From assembly GCA_021733665.1 (NCBI GenBank), contig JAHREI010000001.1, positions 682,001 to 746,000 of the forward strand: a stretch of 64,000 nucleotides of DNA, in the 5' to 3' direction. Below the pieces are notes generated by a model. That model was not told the DNA's origin. It was given only the letters and a program-made list of their open reading frames with translations, and did no database searches. The DNA is from Bacillus subtilis (GTDB lineage: Bacteria; Pseudomonadota; Alphaproteobacteria; Rhizobiales; Rhizobiaceae). Shown one piece after another: positions 8,304 to 17,245 of the stretch. Both the position numbers and the translations under genes were made by a program. Within the stretch, counting starts at the first letter, position 1. Each line of letters begins with the position of its first letter.

Positions 8304-9215
8304 ATGCGCGATTTGCCGGGGCTGAAATCATTACGGGCATTTGAGGCGGCAGCGCGTGGCGGCAGTCTGACGGCGGCGGCGGATGAATTATGCGTCGGAC
8401 AAGGTGCAATCAGCCACCAGATCCGTTTGCTTGAGGATTATCTGGGCTTGCGGGTGTTTATCCGCAGGCAGCATGGTGTGGAGCTAACACAGGAAGGCAC
8501 CCTGCTTTTTAGCTCCTGTCAGCGGGCATTCGACGATCTGGCAGGCACTATCCGGCATATCAGTCCGCGTACAGCGCAGAAAATCTTGCGTGTCAAAGTC
8601 GGGCCGTTCTTTTCGATGAAAATTATTGCACCGCGCATTTCCGAATTTTTGGCGCAGCATCCGGGTTTGCAGCTGCATCTGTCCCATCTTGACACCAATG
8701 TTCCCGCATCCGGCCAACCGGATATTGTGATTGATTATCGTCTGGGTGCTGTTGCCGGAAAATTCTCCCGTCAATTATTGCGGGAAAGGCTGGTGCCGGT
8801 CTGCGGTGCATCAATCCGCAATCAATATGACAGCGTGGCAGAATTGCTATGCAGCAACCGGCTGCATTATCGCTCAGTCTCTGAATGGCAAAGCTGGATT
8901 GCCACATCCGGCCTGATGCTCTGTCATAGTCAGCAGGATCTGATTTTTGACGATCAGCATATTATTCTGGAAGCGGTGAAAGAGGGGCAGGGTGTGGCAC
9001 TGATTGATCAGGCGCTGGTCGAGCAGGAATTACGCACCGGTCAGATGTTTCTGGTGTCAGAACATAGTTTTGAACCGCAGGAAACCTACCAGTTTGTTTG
9101 TCAGGAGGATTTGTTCCTCTCAAAACCGGTAACAAAAGACTTCCTCGACTGGTTGTTGCGGGAAGTGGCATTGCGGCGAAAACAACAGGATTCCGCCGCA
9201 CTCTGTCTCGATTAA
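8304..9215 (+). CDS. LysR family regulator, GcvA-like
   Basis: This is a 303-residue LysR regulator. The N-terminal helix-turn-helix (SLTAAADELCVGQGAISHQIRLLE, residues about 21-44) carries the GAISHQI signature of the GcvA/AmpR subgroup. The rest matches the effector-binding domain. The start has GGGGAAGAG directly before it. It is divergent from the binding protein/M81 peptidase pair and is the likely regulator of them. It ends 7 bases before the convergent IclR gene. Confidence 0.9.
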   Translation: MRDLPGLKSLRAFEAAARGGSLTAAADELCVGQGAISHQIRLLEDYLGLRVFIRRQHGVELTQEGTLLFSSCQRAFDDLAGTIRHISPRTAQKILRVKVGPFFSMKIIAPRISEFLAQHPGLQLHLSHLDTNVPASGQPDIVIDYRLGAVAGKFSRQLLRERLVPVCGASIRNQYDSVAELLCSNRLHYRSVSEWQSWIATSGLMLCHSQQDLIFDDQHIILEAVKEGQGVALIDQALVEQELRTGQMFLVSEHSFEPQETYQFVCQEDLFLSKPVTKDFLDWLLREVALRRKQQDSAALCLD

Positions 9216-9222
9216 CTTGTCC

Positions 9223-10038
9223 TTATCGTGACAGTGCCTGACTTGGATAGCGCAATGTCGCGTCAAAGGGATTGAGCTTGCTGGAAATCAGCGCTGCTTC
9301 TTTTTTGAGAAGATCGGCAATGGTGCGCTGACGTTGTTCTGTCAGGCGTGAGGCCAGTGTGCCGATGCTGAGTGCCGCAACCGCTACACCGTTCTGATCC
9401 AGTACCGGCACGCCCAGTCCGGCCATGCCTTCAATCATTTCAAAGTTCATATGGGCGGCGCCGGTTTCGCGCACGGCATCAATCATAATGCGCAAATCCA
9501 CTTCATCAATGGCGGCGCGGTCGAGAATGCGCGGCATGTTGAAACGGATAATTGCTTCACGTTCTTCTTCCGGCAGAAAGGCGAGAATGGCGATGCTACC
9601 CTGACCAATGCCGAGCGGCACCTTGCCGCCAATATCGCCGGTGAAAGAGCGGATCGGAAACGGGCCTTCCACACGGTCGAGACACACTACATCAAAGCCG
9701 TGTCGTACCAGCAAAAACACCGTGTCATTGAAGGTTGCGGACAGGCGTAACAGTGCCGGACGGGCATAGTCCAATATACCATCACGCTGGCGGGTTTGTG
9801 CTGCCATGCAGAAGAAATCCAGTGACAAACGATAGGATTTTGTATCGCTGATCTGCTCGACCAAACCTTCGCTGATCAGGCTTTTGAGCAGGCGGTGTGC
9901 TGAGGGCTGGCTGAGTTCCAGCTCGCGCGCCAGATCAATCAGCCGCATTCCGTCCCGTGAATTTTCCGCCAGACCTTTCAAAATCTGGATCGCTTTGGTG
10001 AGGCTGGTATTCACAGGGGATTTCGTATTTTCACTCAT
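9223..10038 (-). CDS. IclR family transcriptional regulator
   Basis: A 271-residue IclR regulator. The N-terminal winged helix (AIQILKGLAE to LSQPSAHRLLKSL, about residues 15-60) is followed by the IclR effector domain, with conserved stretches GIGQGSIAILAFL and GLGVPVLD. The start was placed at the ATG of MSENTK; another ATG seven codons upstream lacks a ribosome site. It is divergent from the polyamine-type transporter/oxidase operon starting at 10312 and probably controls it. IclR proteins usually respond to a catabolic substrate or intermediate. Confidence 0.9.
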   Translation of the reverse strand: MSENTKSPVNTSLTKAIQILKGLAENSRDGMRLIDLARELELSQPSAHRLLKSLISEGLVEQISDTKSYRLSLDFFCMAAQTRQRDGILDYARPALLRLSATFNDTVFLLVRHGFDVVCLDRVEGPFPIRSFTGDIGGKVPLGIGQGSIAILAFLPEEEREAIIRFNMPRILDRAAIDEVDLRIMIDAVRETGAAHMNFEMIEGMAGLGVPVLDQNGVAVAALSIGTLASRLTEQRQRTIADLLKKEAALISSKLNPFDATLRYPSQALSR

Positions 10039-10311
10039 TGCCCGACTCTTGAAATGCAATAATTCCGTATTATGAATTAAACTATATAAAATATTTCAAA
10101 ATAGAAAATAGAATTTGTCTAATTCGCAAATTTTCTGTCAATTATCGGATGAATTCCGCTTTAAGTGAAATCTGTCTGCATGTCCTTATCACAGGGCTGC
10201 CATGAAACAGGCCGGCTGAAAGAGCGGTGAACCGCCGAATTGCCCACAATATTTACGCAGATGCGGGCACTGTGGTTCAACTTGGATAAACCCGCTCTAA
10301 GGGAGAGATGC

Positions 10312-11361
10312 ATGAGCTTTTTAAACCTGAAACAGGTTTCCAAAATTTATGGAAAATTCACAGCCGTGAAAGATTTCGATCTGGCCGTGGAAAAAGGTGA
10401 GTTTATCTCTCTGCTCGGCCCTTCGGGCTGCGGCAAAACCACGACCCTGCAGATGATTGCCGGTCTGGTAACGCCAAGCGCCGGCTCGGTGACACTGGAT
10501 GGCCGCGATATTACCTATACAGCGCCTGCACAGCGCCAGCTTGGTGTGGTGTTCCAGAGTTATGCATTGTTTCCGCATATGACTGTTGCACAGAATGTCA
10601 GCTTTGGTCTGGAAATGCGTAAAGTGCCGAAAGCAGAGCGTGACGAGCGTGTGAAAGAAACGCTGGGTCTCGTGCATCTCTCCTCATTGGCAGATCGTTA
10701 CCCGCGTGAAATGTCCGGTGGTCAGCGCCAGCGTGTGGCGATTGCCCGTGCGCTGGTGATCAATCCGCCGGTGCTGTTGCTTGACGAGCCGCTCTCCAAT
10801 CTTGATGCGCAGCTGCGTGAAGAAATGCAGTTTGAACTACGCCGTATTCAGCGCGCGGTTGGCATTACCACTATTATGGTCACGCATGATCAGGCGGAAG
10901 CACTGTCGATCAGTGATCGCATTGTGGTGATGGAAAAGGGCAATATCACGCAGGTGGATGCGCCTTATAAACTTTATGAACATCCGCGGAATGATTTCAT
11001 TTCCAACTTTGTCGGCAAATCCAATTTCCTGAATGCGCAGGTTGAAGCCGGAAATGTTCTGGCGATTGAAAATACAACAGTGCGCTTTACACCGGAACAG
11101 GTTGTGAGCGGCAAGAAAGTCTCGCTGTTTATCCGTCCGGAAAAGCTGAACCTCACCAATGCCGGTGCTGGTCATGTTGATGGCACTGTAACAACCCGTT
11201 ATTTCATGGGTAGTCAGTGGTTTGTGACTGTAACAACGCCAGCCGGACAATTGTCTGTGTCGCTGCCGAATGTCGGTACACCACCCCCGGCAGAAGGCGA
11301 AACCGTTGGTCTGATCTGGCAGCATGAAGATTGCCGGATGCTCGCAGGCGGAGCGGCCTGA
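10312..11361 (+). CDS. Spermidine/putrescine-type ABC transporter ATPase (PotA-like)
   Basis: A 349-residue ABC ATPase. Walker A GPSGCGKTT is at about residues 36-44, the signature reads MSGGQRQRVAIARAL, Walker B is VLLLDEPLSNLDA and the switch is MVTHDQAEA. A C-terminal TOBE-type regulatory domain follows, as in PotA and FbpC. The ATG at 10312 has GGGAGAG five bases upstream; the frame opens earlier without support. It is the first gene of an operon in which permeases, dehydrogenase subunits and a binding protein follow with gaps of a few bases or overlaps. Confidence 0.93.
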   Translation: MSFLNLKQVSKIYGKFTAVKDFDLAVEKGEFISLLGPSGCGKTTTLQMIAGLVTPSAGSVTLDGRDITYTAPAQRQLGVVFQSYALFPHMTVAQNVSFGLEMRKVPKAERDERVKETLGLVHLSSLADRYPREMSGGQRQRVAIARALVINPPVLLLDEPLSNLDAQLREEMQFELRRIQRAVGITTIMVTHDQAEALSISDRIVVMEKGNITQVDAPYKLYEHPRNDFISNFVGKSNFLNAQVEAGNVLAIENTTVRFTPEQVVSGKKVSLFIRPEKLNLTNAGAGHVDGTVTTRYFMGSQWFVTVTTPAGQLSVSLPNVGTPPPAEGETVGLIWQHEDCRMLAGGAA

Positions 11362-11363
11362 CC

Positions 11364-12245
11364 ATGAGCGCAACCATTACTGACACAAAAATCAAGGAAA
11401 AGCGCAGCCGCGCACCGCTGTTTCTGGCGGGGCCTGCGACATTGCTTTTCATCGGGCTGGTGCTGCTGCCGCTGGCACTGACAGTTGTCCTGTCATTCAA
11501 CAGCTATAATTATGACACGGGTATCGAAAACACCTTCACTCTGCATAATTATATGCAGGTTCTGCAGGATGATTATTACCTGTCGATTTTCTGGCGCACT
11601 TTGCGTCTGGCCTTGCTGACCACGGTGATTGCTGTAGTGATCGGTGTGCCTGAAGCCTATATTCTTTCGAATATGCGCGCACCGTGGCGCTCGATTTTCC
11701 TCCTGGTGATTATCGGCCCGTTGCTGGTTTCTGTTGTTGTGCGTACTTTCGGCTGGAGCATGATCCTTGGCCGCAACGGTTTCGTCAACGGCGCTCTGAC
11801 GATGGTCGGGCTGGAACCGGTGCAGCTGCTCTATACCGAGACCGCGATTGTCGTCGGTCTGGTACATATCATGCTGCCATTCATGGTTATTCCGGTCTGG
11901 ACTGTGCTGCAGAAACTCGACCCGACTGTGGAAGCTGCGGCGCTGACCCTCGGTGCGTCCCGCTTTACGGCGCTGCGCCGTATCGTGTTTCCGCAGGCCA
12001 TGCTTGGTATTCTCTCCGGCAGCCTGATTGTTTTTGCCTTGTCGGCCAGTTCTTTTGCGATCCCGGGTTTGCTCGGTGGCCGCCGTTTGAAAATGGCTGC
12101 AACCGTTGTCTATGACGAATTCATGATTGAGCTGAACTGGCCGCTCGGTGCTGCCATCGCCATCATTGTTCTGGTCGCTAACCTTGTCATCATGATTGCC
12201 TATAACCGCATGATTGAGGGACAGGCCAAACGGAAGCTGGGTTAA
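11364..12245 (+). CDS. Polyamine/opine-type ABC permease (PotB-like)
   Basis: A 293-residue inner-membrane protein with about six hydrophobic segments. The EAA-loop region reads EAAALTLGASRFTALRRIVFPQ, typical of PotB/PotH permeases that contact the ATPase. It begins two bases after the stop of the ATPase gene and ends four bases before the second permease. Together they would form the channel of the importer encoded by this operon. Confidence 0.92.
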   Translation: MSATITDTKIKEKRSRAPLFLAGPATLLFIGLVLLPLALTVVLSFNSYNYDTGIENTFTLHNYMQVLQDDYYLSIFWRTLRLALLTTVIAVVIGVPEAYILSNMRAPWRSIFLLVIIGPLLVSVVVRTFGWSMILGRNGFVNGALTMVGLEPVQLLYTETAIVVGLVHIMLPFMVIPVWTVLQKLDPTVEAAALTLGASRFTALRRIVFPQAMLGILSGSLIVFALSASSFAIPGLLGGRRLKMAATVVYDEFMIELNWPLGAAIAIIVLVANLVIMIAYNRMIEGQAKRKLG

Positions 12246-12249
12246 TATC

Positions 12250-13044
12250 ATGCAGAAAAATGGTCCTGTTGCTCTGATTTTTCACAGCCTCGTTGTCATC
12301 TTCATGCTGGCGCCGATGGTGGTGGTCTGTCTCGTTGCCTTCACACCGGAAAACACACTGACAATGCCGTGGAACGGTCTGTCTTTGCGTTGGTTCGAAG
12401 CGGTTTTCCAGCATAATGATTTCATGACTTCCTTCGGGAACAGTCTGAAACTGGCTTTCCTTGCGGCGACGATTTCGACGCTGCTGGCCGTGCCGTCCGC
12501 ACTGGCAATTACGCGTTATGATTTTGCGGGGCGCGATGCGCTGAATGCGCTGTTCCTGTCGCCGCTGATTATTCCGCATCTGGTGCTCGGCGTTGCTTTC
12601 CTGCGTCTGTTCTCGCTGATGGGCATGAGCGGCTCATTCTTCTGGCTGGTGGCAACGCATGCGATTATCATCACGCCTTATGCACTGCGTCTGGTGCTGG
12701 CCTCATTAAGCAGCATGGATCGCAATGCGGAAAATGCTGCCCGCACACTGGGTGCCGGTGAATGGACTGTGTTCAAGCGTATCACCCTGCCATTGTTATT
12801 GCCGGGTGTGAGCGGTGGCTGGTTGCTGGCTTTCATCAATAGTTTCGACGAGCTGACCATGTCGATTTTCGTGACATCGCCTTCAACTGTCACGCTGCCG
12901 GTACGTATGTATATGTATGCGAGTGAATCGATTGACCCGATGATGGCTGCGGTCTCCGCATTGATGATCCTTGTGGCAACGGTTGCGATGATCATTCTTG
13001 ATCGCCTGTTCGGTCTGGATCGTATTCTGGTCGGAAAAGGCTGA
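12250..13044 (+). CDS. Polyamine/opine-type ABC permease (PotC-like)
   Basis: A 264-residue permease with six predicted membrane segments and the EAA motif ENAARTLGAGEWTVFKRITLPL. It resembles PotC/PotI, the second permease of spermidine/putrescine-type importers. The ATG at 12250 lies four bases after the previous stop. The next gene, an iron-sulfur protein, begins five bases after its stop codon, which ties transport and oxidation into one transcript. Confidence 0.92.
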   Translation: MQKNGPVALIFHSLVVIFMLAPMVVVCLVAFTPENTLTMPWNGLSLRWFEAVFQHNDFMTSFGNSLKLAFLAATISTLLAVPSALAITRYDFAGRDALNALFLSPLIIPHLVLGVAFLRLFSLMGMSGSFFWLVATHAIIITPYALRLVLASLSSMDRNAENAARTLGAGEWTVFKRITLPLLLPGVSGGWLLAFINSFDELTMSIFVTSPSTVTLPVRMYMYASESIDPMMAAVSALMILVATVAMIILDRLFGLDRILVGKG

Positions 13045-13049
13045 CCGGA

Positions 13050-13376
13050 GTGAGCGCGCAGATTTCAAACGCTTCCAGCGGCGGTCAGTTTCACCGCCGC
13101 TACCGTCAGGACGAAAAGCCGGTTGGCTTTTCGCTGAACGGCGTTGCTCAGACCGGCCGTCACGGCGATACGGTGCTGACTGCTATTATGGCGGTCAGCT
13201 CCCATGTTCGTCATACGGAATTTACCGGTGAGACCCGTGCCGGTTTCTGCCTGATCGGTGCCTGTCAGGATTGCTATGTCATGACAGAAGAGGGGCAGCG
13301 TATCCGTGCCTGCACCACGCCGTTGCAGGAAGGTATGCGCTTTGTAACAACCACGCTTGCAGAAGCCGGAGTGTGA
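13050..13376 (+). CDS. Small [2Fe-2S] protein, HcnA/opine-oxidase gamma-like subunit
   Basis: A 108-residue protein with four cysteines (Cys67, Cys72, Cys75, Cys88) in the spacing GFC-x4-C-x2-C-x12-C of plant-type ferredoxin-like subunits. Proteins of this size and pattern are the HcnA subunit of hydrogen cyanide synthase and the small subunit of opine and proline dehydrogenases. It starts with GTG at 13050. Its TGA overlaps the ATG of the next gene by one base (TGATG), pointing to translational coupling with the large flavoprotein. Confidence 0.88.
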   Translation: MSAQISNASSGGQFHRRYRQDEKPVGFSLNGVAQTGRHGDTVLTAIMAVSSHVRHTEFTGETRAGFCLIGACQDCYVMTEEGQRIRACTTPLQEGMRFVTTTLAEAGV

Positions 13377-14800
13377 TGATGGCCATAGCCGATTTACAAC
13401 CGGTGATTATCGGGGCGGGGCCTGCGGGTATCCGTGCAGCGGAAGTGCTGGTGAAGGCCGGTTTGCGCCCTATTGTGCTGGATGAAGGTTTGCGGGCTGG
13501 CGGGCAGATTTATCGCCAGCCACTGATTGATGACGGCCGCTCCTATGCCAAACGCTATGGTTCGGAAGCGTCAAAAGCCAAAGCGCTGCATGAGACCTTT
13601 GAAGCGCTGCGACCGGCGATTGATTATCATCCGGAAAGTCTGGTGTGGAATATCTCGCCAAGCGGGGACACGCGGTTTCTCGATGTGATGTCGAATGGTA
13701 ATTACCGCCGTATCGAATGTTCTGAGCTGATTGTTGCGAGCGGTGCAACCGATCGCGTTCTGCCCTTTGCAGGCTGGACAACGCCCGGTGTCTATACGCT
13801 TGGTGCATCACAGACAGCTTTGAAAGCACAAGGCGTAACCATCGGTAACAAGCTGGTTTTCATGGGCTCAGGGCCGCTGCTTTATCTGGTGGCATGGCAA
13901 TATATGAAAGCCGGTGCCAAGGTTGTGGCGGTGCTGGATACGGCACCCTTTAAAGCCAAACTGCATCTGGCGCAGCTGGCATTGCATGCACCGGGCATTG
14001 TGGCATTGGGTATGTTCTATGCCATGCAACTACGCCTTGCCGGTGTGAAAACCGTCTATAATGTGCGCCCTGACAATATTGTCGGGAAAGATCACGTTGA
14101 GGGCATCCGCTACCATATTCAGGACAAATCTGGTGTCAAAACGCTGACCTGTGATGCACTAGCCTATGGATTTGCATTGCGTCCGGAAACACAATTGGCG
14201 GATCTCGCCGGTTGTGCTTTTGAATTCAACAGCCGCGACAGAGCATGGTTGCCGGTGCGTGATGCACAGGGGCAGAGCAGTGAACAGGGCATTTATCTTG
14301 CCGGTGACGGCAGTGGCATTGCCGGAGCTGATGCAGCGGAAATCTCCGGTGAGCTGGCTGCAATGGCTTTGCTGCAAAAGCGCGGTCTGGCGACAGATAG
14401 CAAGTGGATTACGGCACTGCAAAAAGCGCATCAGAAGATCATCCTTGAGCGCGATCTGCTGGAAAAAGCCTTTCCGTTTCCGCGAGACTGGTTTGAGACT
14501 GTCAGCCCTGATGTCACTCTGTGCCGCTGCGAGGAAGTCACAGTTGGTGAGGCACTCAATGTGATCAGTGGCGGCAGCATCCGCGAGATCAATCGTCTCA
14601 AAGCGCTGAGCCGTGTCGGTATGGGGCGTTGTCAGGGGCGGATGTGTACGGCTGCGGCTACCGAACTCCTGTCATCACAATTGCATATTGATGCGCTTGA
14701 GCTTGGACGGTTACGTGCACAAGCACCGGTGAAGCCGGTGCCGCTTGGCTTCGGAGCGATGCAGCAGGCTGATGAGCCAGCAGGCAAGGTGGCGTCATGA
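13376..14800 (+). CDS. FAD/NAD(P)-dependent oxidoreductase, HcnB/opine oxidase alpha-like subunit
   Basis: A 474-residue flavoprotein. The N-terminal Rossmann motif VIIGAGPAGIRAAE is followed by VVASGATDR-type and GS-G-PLLYL segments of the pyridine nucleotide-disulfide reductase fold. The C-terminal part has CRCEEVT and GMGRCQGRMC, a BFD-like four-cysteine [2Fe-2S] site. This arrangement matches HcnB and the alpha subunit of octopine/nopaline oxidase. With the 108-residue iron-sulfur protein and the downstream FAD oxidase it should form a heterotrimeric dehydrogenase that oxidises an amine, imino acid or opine imported by the same operon. Confidence 0.9.
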   Translation: MMAIADLQPVIIGAGPAGIRAAEVLVKAGLRPIVLDEGLRAGGQIYRQPLIDDGRSYAKRYGSEASKAKALHETFEALRPAIDYHPESLVWNISPSGDTRFLDVMSNGNYRRIECSELIVASGATDRVLPFAGWTTPGVYTLGASQTALKAQGVTIGNKLVFMGSGPLLYLVAWQYMKAGAKVVAVLDTAPFKAKLHLAQLALHAPGIVALGMFYAMQLRLAGVKTVYNVRPDNIVGKDHVEGIRYHIQDKSGVKTLTCDALAYGFALRPETQLADLAGCAFEFNSRDRAWLPVRDAQGQSSEQGIYLAGDGSGIAGADAAEISGELAAMALLQKRGLATDSKWITALQKAHQKIILERDLLEKAFPFPRDWFETVSPDVTLCRCEEVTVGEALNVISGGSIREINRLKALSRVGMGRCQGRMCTAAATELLSSQLHIDALELGRLRAQAPVKPVPLGFGAMQQADEPAGKVAS

Positions 14801-15924
14801 CCAGACATTTGGATGCAGATGTTGCGATTATCGGCGGCGGTCTTGTCGGCAGCTCTGCGGCTCTGGCGATGCGCAAGGCCGGTCTGTCAGTCATCTTGCT
14901 GGATAAAGGTTTTTGTGGTGCGCAGGCCAGCGGTGTCAATTATGGCGGTGTGCGCCGTCAGGGGCGCGGTGTTGAACAATTGCCGCTGGCTGAACTGTCC
15001 CATGAAATCTGGGGGCGCTTGCCGGAACTGATCGGCATTGATGGTGAATATCAGCGCAGTGGTCATTTGAAACTGGCACGTACCGAAGAAGATTTTGCCA
15101 AACTCGAAGCCTATGCCGCGCGTGTACGCCCGCATGGGCTTGAGCTTGAGCTGATCAGTGGCAAGGCTGTCAAAATGCGTTTCCCATGGCTGACCGGGGA
15201 TGTCGCAGGAGCATCGCTCTGCCATGATGACGGCCATGCCAATCCGCGTCTGGTATCTCCGGCTTTTGCCCGTGCAGCCAAAGCGGCGGGAGTAACCGTG
15301 CTGGAACATATGCCGGTGCATGAAGCGGTTGCCACTGGTAATGGTTTCGCTTTGTTTGCGGGTGAGGATACGGAAATCCGTTGCCGCCAACTGGTCAATA
15401 CAGCGGGTGCCTGGTCAGATCAGTTTGCCACGCAATTTGGCGAGAGCGTTCCGCTTAAGAAAATCTACCCGTCAATGGTGGTGACCGAGCCGCTGCCTTA
15501 TCGTCTGCCGATGAGTATGGGCGAAGAGGGCGGCAGTTTTTACGGTCGTCAGGTGACACGTGGTAATTATGTCATGGGCGGCGGGCGCGGTGTTGTGCTG
15601 GATAATCCGGATTATTCACGGCCTTCTGTGACCGCAGCCTCATCGGTGATGCAGCGGGCGATTGCGCTTTTCCCGCATTTGCAGCACGCGCATGTTATCC
15701 GCTTCTGGTCCGGCACGGAGGCTGAGATGCCTGACGGTAATCCGGTGATCAGCGCCAGTTCCAAAGTGAACGGCTTGTTCCACGCTTTCGGTTTTTGCGG
15801 TGCCGGTTTCCAGACCGCGCCGGCGGTGGGTTCCGTGCTATGCGATCTGGTCACTCAAGGCCGCAGTTCAATTCCGGTTGAAGCTTTTAGCATCGACCGT
15901 TTCCATGATTTTCAGGCGCCTTAA
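14797..15924 (+). CDS. FAD-dependent amino acid oxidase family, HcnC/opine oxidase beta-like subunit
   Basis: A 375-residue DAO-type flavoprotein with the N-terminal dinucleotide motif DVAIIGGGLVGSSAALAMR. Downstream it has NYGGVRRQGR and a C-terminal GFCGAGFQTAPAVG that closes the FAD site. It overlaps the previous gene by four bases (ATGA). In opine oxidases and HcnC this subunit carries the substrate C-N bond oxidation. The partner genes lie immediately upstream, so the three products very likely work as one membrane-associated dehydrogenase. The substrate is not identifiable from the sequence. Confidence 0.9.
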   Translation: MTRHLDADVAIIGGGLVGSSAALAMRKAGLSVILLDKGFCGAQASGVNYGGVRRQGRGVEQLPLAELSHEIWGRLPELIGIDGEYQRSGHLKLARTEEDFAKLEAYAARVRPHGLELELISGKAVKMRFPWLTGDVAGASLCHDDGHANPRLVSPAFARAAKAAGVTVLEHMPVHEAVATGNGFALFAGEDTEIRCRQLVNTAGAWSDQFATQFGESVPLKKIYPSMVVTEPLPYRLPMSMGEEGGSFYGRQVTRGNYVMGGGRGVVLDNPDYSRPSVTAASSVMQRAIALFPHLQHAHVIRFWSGTEAEMPDGNPVISASSKVNGLFHAFGFCGAGFQTAPAVGSVLCDLVTQGRSSIPVEAFSIDRFHDFQAP

Positions 15925-15966
15925 TATGCCTGAAATTCAGTTCTTTGTCTTCATAATGGGAGTAGC

Positions 15967-17031
15967 ATGAAAATGAATTTTCGACTGACTATGGTTTCCG
16001 CTTTGGCACTTGGTGCTGTGGCTGTTGCATCCGGTGCTGCGCAGGCAGAAACAAAAACAAAAACACTGTATATCGGCATGAATGGCGGTAATTTCGAACG
16101 CGCTTATACCGAGCATGTTCTGCCGCCTTTTGAAAAAGCCAATAATGTTAAAGTGGTGATCGTTCCGGGAACTTCGGCCGATATTCTGGCTAAAGCCACC
16201 GCTGCCAAAGACAATCCGCAGATGCATGTTATGCTGCTGGATGACGGTGTGATGGTGCGCGCTATCGGCGGCGGCCTGTGCCAGCCGATTTCTGACGATG
16301 CGGTGCTGAAAGAAATTCAGCCGGCAGCCCGTATGAAAGATGATATGGCAATCGGCGTTGATATGGGCATGACCGGTCTTGCCTATAACAAGAAGCTGTT
16401 TGATGAAAAAGGCTGGGCAGCACCAACCTCATGGATGGATATGGCTGATCCTAAATTCGCCAATGCGGTTGTCTTCCAGTCCGCTTCGGCTTCCAGCTTC
16501 GGTCTGCATGCTTTCCTGATGTTCAACCGTATTCAGGGCGGCGATGAAAACAACGTCGAGCCAGGCTTCGAGAAATTCTCTGACACAATCGGTAAGAATG
16601 TGATCGAGTTCATCCCAAGCTCCGCCAAGATCTCTGAAATGGTGCAGACCGGTGAAGCTGCAATCTTCCCGCTGACACCAACTGCAGTGAACAACCTGAA
16701 GGATAAGGGTATTCCGGTGGAATATGCTCAGCCTAAAGAAGGTTCTGTTGTGCTGGCTGTAACCCAGTGTGTGATCGCTAATAATAGCGAGCCGGAACTG
16801 AGCCAGAAGCTGGCACATTACCTGCTGTCTGCCGATGCACAGAGCCTCGCGCTGGATAATGGCAATATCATTCCGTCCAACGTCAATGCGAAAGCGGGCA
16901 ATGAAGATGCCAATGCCAAGCTGACTGCTTTCCGCGGTTATATGGAAACAGCGAATGTTCTGGACTGGGATGCGGTGAACAAAAACCGTCAGGCATGGAA
17001 CAGCCGCTGGAACCGCACAATCGAGCGTTAA
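15967..17031 (+). CDS. Polyamine-type ABC transporter periplasmic binding protein (PotD-like)
   Basis: A 354-residue binding protein with a signal peptide cleaved after AQA (about residue 25). Mature segments such as LYIGMNGGNFERAYTEHVLPPFEK and DILAKATAAKDNPQMHV fit the family 1/PotD class. It closes the operon that starts with the PotA-like ATPase and would deliver the substrate to the permeases. GGGAGTAGC precedes the ATG. A strong terminator follows at 17069-17102. Confidence 0.92.
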   Translation: MKMNFRLTMVSALALGAVAVASGAAQAETKTKTLYIGMNGGNFERAYTEHVLPPFEKANNVKVVIVPGTSADILAKATAAKDNPQMHVMLLDDGVMVRAIGGGLCQPISDDAVLKEIQPAARMKDDMAIGVDMGMTGLAYNKKLFDEKGWAAPTSWMDMADPKFANAVVFQSASASSFGLHAFLMFNRIQGGDENNVEPGFEKFSDTIGKNVIEFIPSSAKISEMVQTGEAAIFPLTPTAVNNLKDKGIPVEYAQPKEGSVVLAVTQCVIANNSEPELSQKLAHYLLSADAQSLALDNGNIIPSNVNAKAGNEDANAKLTAFRGYMETANVLDWDAVNKNRQAWNSRWNRTIER

Positions 17032-17068
17032 GCCGTTCTTACCGATATGAATGGCAGAAATGTCGCGA

Positions 17069-17102
17069 AAGCCCGTGATCTTTGATCACGGGCTTTTATT
17101 TT
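17069..17102 (+). terminator. Rho-independent terminator of the transporter/oxidase operon
   Basis: 12-bp perfect stem AAGCCCGTGATC/GATCACGGGCTT with a three-base loop, followed by TTTTATTTT. Confidence 0.92.
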
Positions 17103-17160
17103 GACTATTTGATCTTTACAACGCACAAACAGACATTCAGACTTGAAATACAGAACAATC

Positions 17161-17170
17161 ATGTCGACAT
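17161..17170. promoter_or_regulatory. Palindrome upstream of gntR, candidate autoregulatory operator
   Basis: ATGTCGACAT is a perfect 10-bp palindrome with the GT-NN-AC core typical of FadR/FCD-type GntR operators. It is 76 bases before the gntR start. The same GT-NN-AC core recurs in pairs at 18012, 19833 and 29851. Confidence 0.45.
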
Positions 17171-17245
17171 TTCCCGGGAAATATTTAAACAGGCATGTGA
17201 AAATGTCCTGTTGTATAATTGAGAGTTGAGATTAACGGAGCTTCC

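Noticed and set aside
10061-10078. AATTC-N8-GAATT dyad as an IclR operator
   Set aside because: Only five paired bases per arm in an AT-rich region; too weak to list as a feature.
10060-10311. Possible riboswitch or leader RNA before the PotA-like gene
   Set aside because: There are short GC-rich self-complementary stretches, but no conserved core of a known riboswitch could be recognised.
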